Shown here in pieces: positions 11,108 to 23,061 of a DNA stretch of 64,000 bases. The notes under the pieces are model-generated. The model ran no database searches, was not told the origin of the DNA, and saw only the letters and a list, made by a program, of their open reading frames with translations. Each line of letters opens with the position of its first letter. Position 1 is the stretch's first letter. A program made the position numbers and the translations under genes. Source of the stretch: Helicostylum pulchrum (Eukaryota; Mucoromycota; Mucoromycetes; Mucorales; Mucoraceae); contig JAIXMO010000073.1 of assembly GCA_025677825.1 (NCBI GenBank), forward strand, positions 1 to 64,000, given 5' to 3'.

Positions 11108-11234
11108 AGGTTCACAGTTTGTTCCAATCTAAGTTTGAAAAGTGTTCTAATTTAATTAGTTGACTGTTCGATTTTATTTTCAAAAAATGTACCACTGAGT
11201 TCAAAAAATGTTCCATTTGAGAGTGGATGCACTG
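11108..11234 (-). repeat. Right terminal inverted repeat of the Tc1-type element
   Basis: Inverted copy of 9626-9753. Its outer end abuts TA at 11235-11236, immediately followed by the resumed coding frame of the host MULE gene. Confidence 0.93.
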
Positions 11235-12991
11235 TATATGGAAAACGAACCTTTGGTAAGTCTTACGTTTGAGTCTGAAGACCAGTTCCAAGCTTGGTTC
11301 AGGACTATTGCTTCTCGTCACGGTTATTGGATTACGCGTAACCGTAACGCAAACAAAGCTAACGCCAGAACGGTCGAAGGATTCTCGAAAGAAGCTATAA
11401 ACGCGTGTATTTTGCCCAAGGAAACCGTTAACTTTGTATGTGACCACGCAGGAAGTTATGTACAGAAAAAGTCCCAAGTCGTTGAGTCTACTTCTGTTGG
11501 CACATCATCTTCCAGTGATATCACCATTCTTAAGAAAAGGAGAGTACAAAAAAGGCATCAATCAAAGTAAATTGCTCTGCTAAAATTAACAGAATTTCTT
11601 TGTATAATGACAGGAAACATGTTAATCATGTTCCCATGAACGTGAAGGAAGTGTCCACCTATCGCTTACACAAGGTTATCAGAGACTGGATCCATCAGCA
11701 GATGAAGTCAAACATGGACTGGAAAGCCATCAAGGGTGCTCTTCGCATGTCCGAAAATAGCCTAGATAGCGTAAGTTGCGATTCTATATATAACCAGTTT
11801 TTAATAGACTTTTTTTTTCGGATAGTTTGATATGTCTTTGGCTTTTAGCAAGATTCTTGCCGGCATGTTAGTGAAGTACTCTGACGTTCAGAATTCTATA
11901 GTAGCCAAGATGAATGCCCTTTCCAGAAAGCATGCCACTGACAAGGAAAGTGTTCGCTTGTGGATGGAAGAACTTCATCAAAATCGATTTTATTCTGCGA
12001 TGTACGAGGTTAGCCAAGATCCAAAAGGCCCTTTTATCGTTTCTTGGATATCTCCCTGGCGAAAAATGGTATATTTTTATATGTTTTTTTATATACTTAT
12101 CACTAGTACTAATAATTTACTTAATTACATATCCTCGAAACTGCTGAAGAGTGGTACATCGACTCTACTCATAAGACGAGTAAGTCTTTTCTCAATCCAA
12201 AGGAGGATTGCTATTTGTTCACGATTATTGTTCGTAACAAGATGACGAACAAAGGCGTACCGGTATGCTTCTTTGTTACAAATCGAGAATTTACCAATGT
12301 CATTGCTGACTGGCTTGAATGAGTAAAGGAAACAACCACTGTTCGCCCTAAAAGAATCATGATTGATTGTAGTGCTACAGAAATTGGTGCAATCAAGCAA
12401 GTGTTTCGTAATGAAGTACATATTTTGTTGTGCCATTGGCATACCAAGCGTGCATGGGAAATCATATCAAGACAGACGTAAATATATTTATTTTTGTGTT
12501 TTTTTATATACATATCTGATGACTTACGTGCGGTTTTACAGCAAGAACAATTACTACTGGACACCTTATCTGAGCCATGTCCTTGGTGCTCAGATAAAAG
12601 ACCTCAACAAATCAAACAACCGCGATTATGCACTCCTTGGATCAGTGATTCAGGACGTTAAAATAATTACTTCAAAGATAGAAAACACAAGACATCCTTA
12701 CCAACACCCCCAAGACAGAGAAGATAAGTAACTACTTTTTTTAATTAACTTTCCAAAGTCTTTAAATTCTTTATTTTACAATAAAAAACACTTCAAAAAA
12801 TTAAACTCACAAAGTGACTTAAAAAAATAAAGTTAAATTGTGAAGCTAAATTGACAACACTTTGGAATAAATTAATACCATCTCTTTTTCTCTTTTTCTT
12901 CTCTTAACACATTTATATCATAATATCAATAGTTAAAAGATAAAGTAGTGCAAGCATATACATTTCTACTCATTATTTCAAGTAGTAAATA

Positions 12992-15900
12992 ATGAAAAGA
13001 AAAAAAAACGGCCCAACGTAGTCAGTACGGAGGGAATAAAACTCTTCACCCTATCTTCTCAAATCAAAGTAACAAAAGAAGACTCTCAGAGGCTTCAGAT
13101 GAACGTATAGAGAAAAAGGCATGTACTGAAGAACTGTCTAACACGGGCTATGAACAGTGCTTTCAACTTTCAATGGAAAAAAAAGCTAGGTGAAATGATT
13201 AGAGATGTTACCAACAAAAACAGCAAGACAGAAGAGACACTTTTAAACGATTTGAAGATTAAACAATGCGCCGTAACAAATCTCCCTCAAATTATAATCT
13301 CTGATGCTGTACTTATTGGAAACTGTGAAACTAAAAATATGTGTTCTTACATGCAGGCTAGAATAGGAAAAATAAATCATCTAGAATGGATTGACTATGT
13401 GGAAAGAAATTTTGATGCTACTAAAGTTTCAGAAATCCAGAAAAGAAAGAATATCGTAGAAACGTCGAAAAACAAACAGGCTGAGACAGCATCTATACCC
13501 AGCAAAGGTATGGAAGCACAGTATCGAACATTTTCTGTATCCATGAAAAAATCATTAGAGATGATATACCGTTGGAGATATTAAAGGAGATAAATAATAG
13601 GTTCTTTTTTTCAATGGAAAGTACCACGGATTACATGCTCTACTACTCTGGTCTGGTGAAGATGGCAATTTTACAATCAAAAACTTTCAATTTTTCTGAT
13701 TCAAATATCGAAGAAAAGAGATCTGGTTTCGATCTTTTTTAATTGATACCTATTGAATTTCGCTCTTTCATCAAAGATCAATATACAGTGGCACCAATAG
13801 AACACGACGTATTTAAAATACTAAATTACGTGATGATTACAAGCTGTTATTTTCTGATCAACACTTGCAACTTATACATAGCCACAACTTTGGTAGTCAC
13901 GGTCCCACTACACAGAGCCTACAATCTCATCCTGTGCAGGCCTCTTTGTTCAAGTCTTTGGATTCCAATGGTGTAAACCGGACTACAGTTACACATAATA
14001 AGGTCACTGGTACTGCGATGGAAATAGCTCTAGATTCATATTTGGTAAACTTTAAAAATATGTGAGATAAAACAAAATTATAAACTATCTGTTAGACAAA
14101 GTTATATTGGTTCTGCTTCGGACCCTCCTTGCTCCAAAAAGAGAAATGCAACGTAGACAAAATATAATGGAACTTAGCACTAGGCCTCCTAGAGAGAAGA
14201 AGATAGGCAAAAACTACGCAAGAAATATATTGCGTGTTGAACAAAAGAAACTCATAAAGTATCATACAAAAGGCAAACTGGAAAGTGCAAGCAAAGCTCA
14301 AAAACGAATTGTAAACTTGGAACAAAACTTTAAAGAGGTACTGAATAGATAGCCTCCCCCCTATACCTTATATAAATCATTTTCTAACACTAGTATGATA
14401 ATTTCTGTAAAAGAGAAGAGAGGTGAAAGCACCCTGTGATTCAGCAATCAATACTGATAAAAATCTCGTCCTTCCAAATGATGATGGGACTATTGAGGGT
14501 GATGTTACCGGTAGACGGATACGCCAGTTGAAGGCATTAATCAAGAATTTCGTTTTCTCTAGTTCCTTTAACGTCGATTAAGAAGACTTGCAAAAAGACG
14601 CTTCATCTACTATGACGGAAAAAGAAATACGTGTTGCTTATTAATAATCAAAAGCCTGAAGAGGCTTGTACCCGTCAAAGAAAACTACAGTATACTTGCA
14701 TTCCAGATGCACTTTTGTTTATTTGCCAATGATTTGCTGAATAGCTGTAACTACTCGAAGGTTACAAGAGAGCTGCGTCCAATGCCTTCCGCTGCACAGA
14801 TGAATGCTTTAAAATTGGATGCTCCTTCAATATTCCAGTTAATGGGTAGAAAATCACAATCAGGTGAACAAGCTCTTACTATTTACAAGTACAATGATGA
14901 TCCAGTTATGTCTATGGAAGACGCTCGTCAAAACAAAGACGCTACTTTTAACTCCATTTTCGATATACAAGCAATACAAGAAATAGCTGAGTCGTATAAT
15001 TTAACGTTTAGCCAGCATATCACTCTACTTCCTGGTCTCAAGACAGCAAGAATTCTAGGCGTAAGAAACAACGTAGTAGCTGCAGAGGAACCACAGAAAA
15101 CTAATTATACGCAAAAATTTCTGAAGAACCCAGATGTTATAAAAGAGGGAGCAAAGATATTGGAAGTGTTAAAAGCTGAGACCGATAATTTGAATCGACA
15201 ACTACAGACTAGATACTGACCATAAAGAAGTAGTAAAAAATCTTCGAAACAATACATTTCAACAAGATATAAAAAACTTAAAGCATAAATGGTCTAATAG
15301 TAGCAATCGCTCACAGATATACGAGCAAATAAACTTAATCAAAGTATCTAGAAACAACATATATACGAAATTGAACAAATTGAAAACGGAGCTACGACAA
15401 ATTAGAAATGCATTATACTCTAAGCAAATGGCTATTAAGTTCAAGGACAAGCTCGAGGCCAAAAATGTTAGTACTTCATCACATAATAAACAGACGATTG
15501 ATGGCCAGTCAGATGGCGTTATATCCGCAAATAAGTGTACGTTACAAAATCCAGAAAATTTTATTTATTCTGGGGTTGACAATGGTTTTGTAACTTGACT
15601 TGCCCAACTCAATTTACACTACCACGGTTTGAATTTCATCCCAAACTTCATAACTATTACGCTGCTTTACAATCAGATGAAGTCATACAGTTATATTTGT
15701 CTGATGGAGAATAGTGTTTTTTAGACCTGCCAAAGGTTGTGAATACTTCTTCAAGCAAAATTGACTTTGGTTGTGGTCCGAAAAAGGAACTGGTTAAGAA
15801 GAAAAGGAACCTCAGAAGGCAAAGAGATCACTCATATTAAACAAGAATTGTCTACAAAAAATCTACGTTCTGCAAGTACCTCTATTAGAGATCTTCACGA

Positions 15901-16591
15901 CAACGTTAATTTTCATTATGGTAAACGAACCGAGCTACAAAAAAAAAGTTTTACAATACCAAAAAGCTCCAAGACCAAGACCGTCACCAAGAAATTCAAA
16001 AGCACAAGTTTTACATAAACTTTGCAGAAAAGAAAGGAAAAGATTGTCAAAGGGAAAAGGTAATATCTTAAGTCTAATTAAAATATTGAGAACATACAGT
16101 AATACCCTCTACGTAGACAAGAATAAGAAGCCATCGAAACTGATAATGTTTATCGAGGATAAAGGAACTGGCGTTGGTTCCAGAATCAAAGGTTTTCGAA
16201 GGTATGGTGGACGCTGGAAAGAGGATATTCACGATGAAGCTACAACTATCTGTTTTACGAATGAAAATTTCACATCAAACTTGTCTATACTGTTTTCGAA
16301 GTTGGCTCATCGGTACATCAAGTTGTAAAAGGTGATAAAAAATTCAACGGAACTTCCAAAGGATCGTTTTGGTGCACCAACCCTCTTTGTGTTCCTGTGC
16401 GCTATAAATCTGCCATCAAGTCAAGGGATGCACTATCGGCCCTTGCTATTGGTGTCGCTGGTCTAAGTACCTTGCTATTTGGAGCTGAGTCGCTGCCATT
16501 TAATAATAGAATCAGTCGAACAAGCACTGAAGATTACATCATTAAAACATCAACCTTCTTTAATGTAAGAGTTGGTCGGCAACCAACGTAG
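12992..16591 (+). pseudogene. TnpB/Fanzor-like RuvC nuclease gene of a transposon, decayed (copy A)
   Basis: A chain of plus-strand frames in a consistent order reads as one broken gene of roughly 1100-1200 codons. From the N-terminus: a basic start at 12992, a helical region at 13150-13584, LIHSHNFGSHGPTTQSLQ (13865 on), a basic coiled segment (14107-14352), a helical region (14707-15219), then a RuvC-I-like strand YSGVDNGFVT (Asp codon 15578-15580). A TGA follows directly at 15596. Later pieces are LIMFIEDKGTGVGSRIKGF (RuvC-II-like, about 16142-16198), one half of a zinc ribbon (WCTNPLC, about 16369-16389) and KSRDALSALAIGVAGL (RuvC-III, Arg-Asp near 16424). The CxxC expected before it is replaced (TSNLSILFSKLAH). 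The D...C4 finger...RD layout is the hallmark of TnpB and its eukaryotic Fanzor relatives, which are RNA-guided nucleases. Multiple stops and frameshifts make it non-functional. Confidence 0.68.
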
Positions 16592-17923
16592 TAGTTCTCG
16601 AGTAAGAAACGAATGTTCCATTTCGTAGTACTAACTGTGACCGCCTTTTTTAGGGAGCATTTAGCGTTTCTCGCCCAAAAAGATTATTTGGATCACAAAA
16701 TGCTTCTGCTTAAAAGGCTTTAAGGTTTTACAAGTATTTAAATCACAGTGGGCGGGAGTGGTTACTTTAAGATCGTAGTAACACAGCACCCCAATATGCG
16801 GCTTGTTTATTTATTTTTAAAATCCCAAAAATAGTGTATCGCGATTAATAATAATATATAAAGACATTATACGTGATAGTAAATATACACGGTAGTGCGT
16901 TACCAGTGCAACTAATCGGTTAGATATGTATTATGTCTTATACATTGGACGTTCTAATTACTGCAAATTTAAAATTAGAAGCCCTCGGATTTTCGTAAAA
17001 CTGTATGTTTCTAAAGTATTTAATCTAGAATTAAACCGTATTTATGAATTAAATAGTCCTCAGCCTGTTGAGATAAGCAATAGCACAATTCTGTCGGCTA
17101 TATTTGTACTTTTGATAGGATGCTTGTTAATAAATTTCCTTTGCCGATCGAACAGTATCACTATGCCAAGATACGACAGTAGTATTGAAAACTCGAGTGG
17201 ATACCAGGAGTTAACATTATTTAGGTCAATTGCAGGTTGTACTATTTCTAGGCTATGTGAACTAAGTATAAATACCGACAATCTTTTCGTGCTACTATAT
17301 TTCTCTTGTAGCAGCAACACAATACCTTCATATGGTTAATACTTTTCTATATATTTCTTTTGCACTTGATTTTTTTCTAACCATCTTTCTATTGTTTTTT
17401 TTTTCAGTTGTTAGCTTTAGATACCACAAGATTAATTTTCTTAAACAGGAAATTATAAAATACTTGGTAATTATTCGATATTTTTTTTGGCGGCCTGGGA
17501 GAATAAAAAAGGTCACTCCATTCGTCATTACGTAGTGTATAAAACAAGTACTCCTCTGTATTACCTTGTGTAATACGTTCTTTTTTAAGAAGACCCTTAT
17601 TGTCTTTTCTTTATTTTCGGTTACATATCCTTTCTAGCTTTACAGGTACCATTGAGTGTGCGTACAAAAAACTTTTGTAAAAAAATTGAAGAAGTATATG
17701 CTGATCACTATTCTAATTTTAGCATGCGATAGTTTTTTCTACCAATGGTTATCAAATTTAGTAACATCAATTGCTTTTCCAGGTATTTGCTTATTAATTT
17801 TTTTTGATTATCACATATCATCACCCTAAATAGAATAGAAATACCCATACACCAAAACTAACTCGATGTCCGTTATGTAAACGGGCTTAGATGTTCGGTG
17901 TACTAACTTCTTTTTAATATTAA

Positions 17924-18193
17924 CTAGGGTTGATTTCTTTCAACGAGTTTTCTAAAAAGCAAATATGACCTTTGGTAGTATGCTGGGATAAATATTTTAT
18001 ATCTATCTTTCTTTACATTTTTAAACAGCTTCGCATGTGATGTATGTTCTCTTAGCCGCATTTTTACTTTTTCTATACATGTAATAAATTCTTCGCTTTT
18101 GTGCCTTACTAAGCCGTGCCATGTACTTGGCCGAGAATACTTTTTTCTTTTTTCTTCTTCTGAATTTAAACAATCCAAATGGTTAAATACCAA
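17924..18193 (-). pseudogene. Possible C-terminal remnant of a repetitive-element protein
   Basis: The minus-strand frame has coding-like composition (TWHGLVRHKSEEF, IEKVKMRLREHTSHAKLFK, FIPAYYQRSYLLFRKLVE) and ends at a stop, but no start or partner exons could be found. I do not recognise the domain; it may belong to a dispersed repeat family. Confidence 0.3.
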
Positions 18194-18746
18194 ACCTCAA
18201 GTTGCTATTTTCATTTATAAAGGATCAGAAACCTTGCGACACTCACATATGGTAGATACGAGAAGAAATATATCTCAGTTTCAATAAAAATAAAAAATGA
18301 ACGGTTTGCAGATATACTATGTATCACCTCGTGTATTCTCGAAGAATATAAAATACGCAATTGAAAGGTTAAGAAAAAAAAACTGTTGTTTATTTTACTA
18401 TTTAGACGATATTTGTTTACTAGAAAAAATATGGATACGATAATGGCTCGGATCGGGATTATCATCAAAAGTACCCTTTTTTTTTCGCTGTAAACCATTG
18501 CATGCCATAACTATCAAATTAGTGTACATACAACACCTAAAACATATTCGGATAACGCCGCAGAAGATTTATATCAGTACATATTATTTGTTTATTTACT
18601 TGACATCAAAAATTATTAATAGGAAAGTAATTTATTTTGATCCTTCCAAAATCCCTGTCGTAAAAAATAAATATTATATAATACACACCTTTAATATTTT
18701 TTTATTTACAAGCTGCCAACCTGTAACTTGTCGTTTATGGTTACAC

Positions 18747-18753
<7 letters not shown>

Positions 18754-18785
<32 letters not shown>
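18754..18785. repeat. T32 homopolymer
   Basis: An uninterrupted run of 32 T, preceded by CC. The length in the assembly may be unreliable. Confidence 0.95.
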
Positions 18786-18787
<2 letters not shown>

Positions 18788-19407
18788 GATTACTCATCGC
18801 TGACGGAAAAGATCTTGAGCATACTTCAGGAAGTTTATATTTATATATCATTACCGGGTTTCACCTCAAGTTGTATTTTTTTTTCTTAGCTGGTAATTGA
18901 AACCTATGCTTATAAGTGGTAATCCAATGCCATTTTTTTAAAAACGTATATTCGTCCGCATCCGTTCGATTTGTTTATTATTGTTATGCGAAGAGTGCCG
19001 CAGGGATATAATTATTTATATGAAAAGTCTGAATAATACATATTCGTACGTACAAGTTACCGACTTGTTTAAAGAATGAGAACATCATTTACCATATTAG
19101 GTTTACACTCTTTGTTTACTTCAGGATTTTATCCCTCAAACTAAATTATTACGGGAATTTCCTATAATACATTTCGTAGAACGCATTACACTGAACTGTA
19201 TTTTACTTTGACGGTTTTAAATAAATTTCAAATGTGACGACATACTCACAAATACATACTTTGAATTGTTCTATATCCTTAAAGCTTGAACTTGTGGAGG
19301 AAAAAAGGTACTTGTAAAAAAAAACCTAGTCACTATGAGTTTCGGTAGCCTTGGAGAGAAATATATTCTTTTGGCTGTTTTTTATTTTCTTTATTTTAAA
19401 AAAATAT

Positions 19408-20245
19408 ATGGTTCAAAGTTTAAACGTTTCGGGTGTAGTCAACGCCTTTCGTGTAATATGGAATCCTAGTTTAGCAATGCCTCACATTATAGTTAATGGT
19501 AATTTTTTTTTAATTAGTAGAAGATTAGAGTTGACACCTTTTTTTCCTTTTCTTTTTTTTTAAAAATACATATATAGATATTCGTTGTATAAACTATTCC
19601 AGCTTGAAAAAAGTTGGTAATATTAAAGCAATCGGGTTTGATAAAGATAACTGTCTTACTGCACCTTATGTTTCAACAATATATTCACCCTTCAAAGTAA
19701 AAAAAGAACCAGTAATAATAAAATAAAACGATAGTGTATTTTTAACTTTTTTTATTTAAGGAAGCATGGAATGAATGCAAGACAACGTTTTCTAAAGAGA
19801 ATGTTGTTATTGTATCAAACTCAGCGGGTACAGAAGACGATGTAGGGTGCAAAGAAGCTCAGAAATTAGAAGAATCGATGGGTGTAACTGTATTAAGGCA
19901 CAAGGAAAAAAAGCCAGCTGGCGGCCATTTTTTGGAATCAGTTCCAGCGAAAGAAACAGCGTTTGTAGGTGACCGTATCTTTACGGATGTCATGTTTGGT
20001 AACCGTAATGGAAATTTAACAATTTGGACAAGTAGAGTTATAACTGAAAAAGGTGACAATAAAGTAGCATTAGTGGTAATTTGAGTAATTATTTTATTTT
20101 TGATATGTATTGACAATGTATAATCTAGTTGAGACGCATGGAATATCGTTTGATCAGATTTTTACAAAAGATGAATGTACAGCCTCCTCCACATCCGTCG
20201 ATATCAAGACATGGTTCTGATATATTTATTCATAAAAAACAATAG
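19408..20245 (+). CDS. GEP4: Mitochondrial phosphatidylglycerophosphatase, GEP4/PTPMT1-independent HAD type
   Basis: Four exons, 19408-19498, 19578-19696, 19761-20075 and 20129-20245, encode 213 aa; all junctions are GT-AG and keep frame. Motif I of the HAD phosphatase is GFDKDNCLTAPY (DxD nucleophile and acid). Motif II is IVSNSAGT, the motif III lysine region is LRHKEKKPAG, and motif IV is FVGDRIFTDVMFGNRNG. These are characteristic of Gep4, which dephosphorylates phosphatidylglycerophosphate to phosphatidylglycerol in the mitochondrial matrix, a committed step of cardiolipin synthesis. The N-terminus (MVQSLNVSGVVNAFRVIWNPSL) matches the family's usual opening and has no long cleavable presequence. 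The next gene converges, with 40 bp between stop codons. Confidence 0.92.
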
Positions 20246-20285
20246 TAATAGTAATAATAATGATAATAACAATAAAAAAAGGTAA

Positions 20286-21893
20286 CTAGTATGAATCATG
20301 GGTGTCTGGTAAATTTATAGTTCTTGATATTAAGTCCAGTTTTCGCATTTCAGAACGAGCAGCTTTTGCAGTGATAATATTGTAGTGTTCTTTCAACTGA
20401 AGAATCAATATTTTAACTGTAACATCTCGTAGTAAATCAACAGATGGTTTATCAGCATAGAATAATTCAGTGTCAACGAAAGGATTCATAATCCAATGTC
20501 CCCAGATTTTCTTTAATACGGTGTCAGTCATCTAAGAAAAATCAAGTTAATTACACATATAAAAAATAGGGTTAGTTTTATATTTTACTTTACCTTTTCA
20601 GTAATATCACGGATTACTTTTGAATTGTCTGTATTCAATAAATAATCTTTCGTGACATTGAATGGTTTTGAATGAGCATCAATAACTCTTCTTAATTTTG
20701 TACGGAAGTTTGCAATATTTCCTTGAAATGAAGTTATCATTCTGTTAGAAGGACCAATAGAAAGATTACTATAGACGGTTTTAGCAACGGATACACCTTC
20801 TTCATTTGTAACGAATCTACTATGAATAAATACGCGGCGTTGTCGTCTCCAGTATTCTCTTTCTTTATCTTTTGAGTCCATTTTAATATAGACAGGTAAT
20901 TTTTTACTTAGTGGTAAAGGTATTGTTGGTTTATCTTCAATAGGTTGTATTTTAAGAGCTTGCTTTGGTAATGATTTTTTTCCAGCTGGCTTTGATTTAG
21001 TTTTAGATGATGTTTTTGCTTCAGCAGCAGCGGCAAACATTAATTGAGTTGGCGTAGAAGTAGTAGTAGTAGTAAGTTGGGGTATGTTCTGATTGGATTT
21101 TTTATCTCTTCCCTTCATAGAAGCTATCCTTTTTTTAGCGTTCGATGGAGCTCTCTTTGTTGGAGTAGGAGTTGGAGTCGAATTTAATGAAGAGATAGAA
21201 GGAGAAGGGGAAGGGGGGATTGAGTATCGAGTAAGGGTAGGCGATGGAGTTTGCGTATCACTCAAATAAGTTTTGGAAGGTAATTTGTTTGCAGGTGATT
21301 TCACTTGTATTTTTAAATGGCGAGTTCGCTTAGAAGGTACAGGTGGTGATATTTTAGCACTATAAAAGTTGGACATTGTTAAGGTTGACTTGTAGTCATT
21401 ACCAAACGATTGGCTCATGCGGTTTTCTTCGGTTTTCACGAATTGGTTTCTTTCTTCTGAGGTACCTCGAACAAATGATAAAGGGGATTGTAATTCATCC
21501 ATGTAAATATCTGTATCTATTCTCGGTAAAAACATAATATCATCTTGATTTAATTGATCTATTTTTTTTTATTATTAGTATACTTATTTTTTTGTATGTG
21601 TATTTTTGTATATGTGTATATGTATTGTATGTATATAAAATAAGTAAAAAAAAAAAAAAAAAAAGAAAAAAAGATGAAACTTACTGTTTGATACTACGGC
21701 CTGCTTTTTTGGTTTCTCTATGTATGTATAAAGGTATATGATTTTTTTTAAAAAAAAAATAAGTTTGAGAAAGTCTAGTTTTAAAACCATCTATACTATT
21801 ACCTTTACGCTCTAATTTAACTGGTTGTAATTCTGTTTCATTTTTAACTCTACTTCTTAATCTTGTAGCAATAGGTGCTCTAACTTTGGGCAT
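20286..21893 (-). CDS. Unassigned 449-aa protein, Ser/Pro/Thr-rich centre
   Basis: Exons on the minus strand: 21893-21788, 21717-21685, 21558-20594 and 20531-20286. The lengths sum to 450 codons with consistent phases; the first donor (GTTTTA) is weak, so the first junction is less sure. The N-terminus is basic (MPKVRAPIATRLRSRVKNE). The middle has Ser/Thr/Pro repeats and Lys-rich stretches typical of disordered nuclear proteins (SSLNSTPTPTPTKRAPS). The C-terminal 150 residues look globular: REYWRRQRRVFIHSRFV, FRTKLRRVIDAHSKPF and KKIWGHWIMNPFVD. I do not recognise the domain. Nuclear location is suggested only by basic clusters. The long intron 2 holds a poly-A/T tract of 17 or more bases. 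Confidence 0.72.
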
Positions 21894-22109
21894 TTTTATT
21901 TGTGATTTAAATTTCTGTATGGTCAGAAGAAAAGGAAAGAAAAGGAGAAAGGCCAAAAAATTAAAAATTAATATACTGCCCGTGAGCAATCATTATTTTC
22001 CAAGTCACGAATCTCATTTTCTCAAAAAGCAGCCCTGCTAATTATTTTTTTTGCTAAAAAGCTTTTTTTTTTTTTTCCAGTAAAAACTTTTTTTACTATT
22101 TAATCCTTG

Positions 22110-22830
22110 GATACGCGTATGAACCATATTTGAAGAAGATATTGACGAGACATATTTACCAACTGAATCAGACGACTGAGGAAGATGACTTGGTCACAGC
22201 CATTGAATTAGGTCTGGTCCTCCATAAAGATGAAGACGAAACTGAGGACAAAAAAAAAAAAAAAAACTCGTATTCGTATAAACTTCCAGATGTATGTAGC
22301 TTTATGGTCTGGCTACAAATATAATTATCCAGAAGATGGTTCTACTTGCAGAAGAAGTGATATCATGCTAAATGGAAATGTATTATCAACCTCATAGATG
22401 TCAAACCAACTACTGTTTTGGATCAAATTGACAAAGTATTATGCAAAACAATTGAAAATGAAAATCTGTTATTTAGTCGATCTTGCTCTCCACAGTTTTA
22501 TGCAAGCTATTTGCGCCTTATCAATGAAGAAGTTAAGATCAATGGTCGTGTAGAGATAAGATCTGGACACTTCTTAACATACTTGAATAGTATATACGAT
22601 GGATTGCTTGTATAGAAATGATTTCTATGGCTATTATCTCGTAATGGATAATAAACTATTTGCTACATATTAGAGAGACCTTATCAAAAGAAGAGGGTAC
22701 ACTTACTTAATGTTTATTTATCACCTTACTCTGCAGTTTTAAACCATATTGAAGAGTTTTGGTCTAAAGTGTGAAAACTAGTATAAACAGAAATCTTTTG
22801 GATTCTGGCAATATAAAATTGTGGGATCTG
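22110..22830 (+). pseudogene. Remnant of an IS630-like DDE transposase
   Basis: Plus-strand fragments in order: a segment with TRHIYQLNQTTEEDDL (22130-22324), IENENLLFSRSCSPQFYASY (22418-22615) and, near 22708-22770, YLSPYSAVLNHIEEFWSKV ending in TGA. The last piece corresponds to the third catalytic motif (usual form LPPYSPxLNPIExFW) of Tc1/mariner-IS630 DDE transposases. The Asp-containing middle motif is not visible, frames change several times and no inverted repeats were found, so this is an old fragment. It belongs to a different subfamily from the element at 9.6 kb. Confidence 0.6.
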
Positions 22831-23061
22831 TAACCAAGGTTACTATATTAAACAATTGCTGCGGATAGATTGTTCTATTTTCACTGTTGCTTGTATTTAT
22901 TTTATGTTATTAACTCTTTAAAATGTTACAGCTTCCATTTTTTGTACACAAATTTTTCGGCACGTGTGACATGTTAAAATCAGTTACCGGATCTATCGGA
23001 ATTCTTAACGTCAAAATTAGACAAGTTGAACCCATAGATGAATGTATCAGTAGATGTGTAT

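Larger units (their letters stand above)
9626..11234 (-). mobile_element. Complete Tc1/mariner (IS630)-type DNA transposon, inactive
   Basis: The element is 1609 bp, bounded by inverted repeats of about 127 bp and flanked by TA on both sides (9624-9625 and 11235-11236). It contains one minus-strand transposase gene with recognisable but broken D,D,E motifs. The outer ends read CA(A)GTGCATCCACTCTC, as in Tc1-like elements, where TA plus CAGTG is typical. It sits inside codon 21 of a MULE-type gene. High TIR similarity suggests a fairly young insertion, but the transposase has several disabling mutations, so it was probably moved in trans or has decayed since. Confidence 0.92.
9564..12731 (+). 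pseudogene. FAR1/MULE-type transposase gene, interrupted and decayed
   Basis: ATG at 9564 opens a frame (MSTPSVTNAHSL...) that stops at a Tc1-type insertion. The rest resumes at 11237, and removing the element plus one TA rejoins the codon TAT and leads in frame into MENEPLVSLTFESEDQFQAW, a FAR1-like N-terminal DNA-binding region (about 11238-11570). A frameshift follows near 11560. Next come an intron with good ends (GTAAGT at about 11771 to GATAG before 11829) and the MULE catalytic region: YIDSTHKTSKSF (first Asp), MIDCSATE (second Asp) and the CHWHTKRAWE CxxH motif. A TGA at 12320-12322 interrupts the WLE/VKET stretch. A further intron lies near 12478-12540. No third acidic catalytic residue is visible, and the C-terminal part looks short, so an internal deletion is likely. 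It is probably an old Mutator-like element gene. Confidence 0.8.
16592..19407. other. Gene-poor AT-rich stretch, 2.8 kb
   Basis: No intact gene was found. It contains a possible coding remnant at 17924-18193 (minus), a 32-base T run at 18754-18785, and AATAAAAAAGGT at 17502-17513. The segment probably represents decayed transposon sequence plus the promoter of the GEP4-like gene. Confidence 0.45.

Noticed and set aside
17328..17535. Overlapping open frames on both strands
   Set aside because: AT-rich hydrophobic readings with no motif; no coding evidence on either strand.
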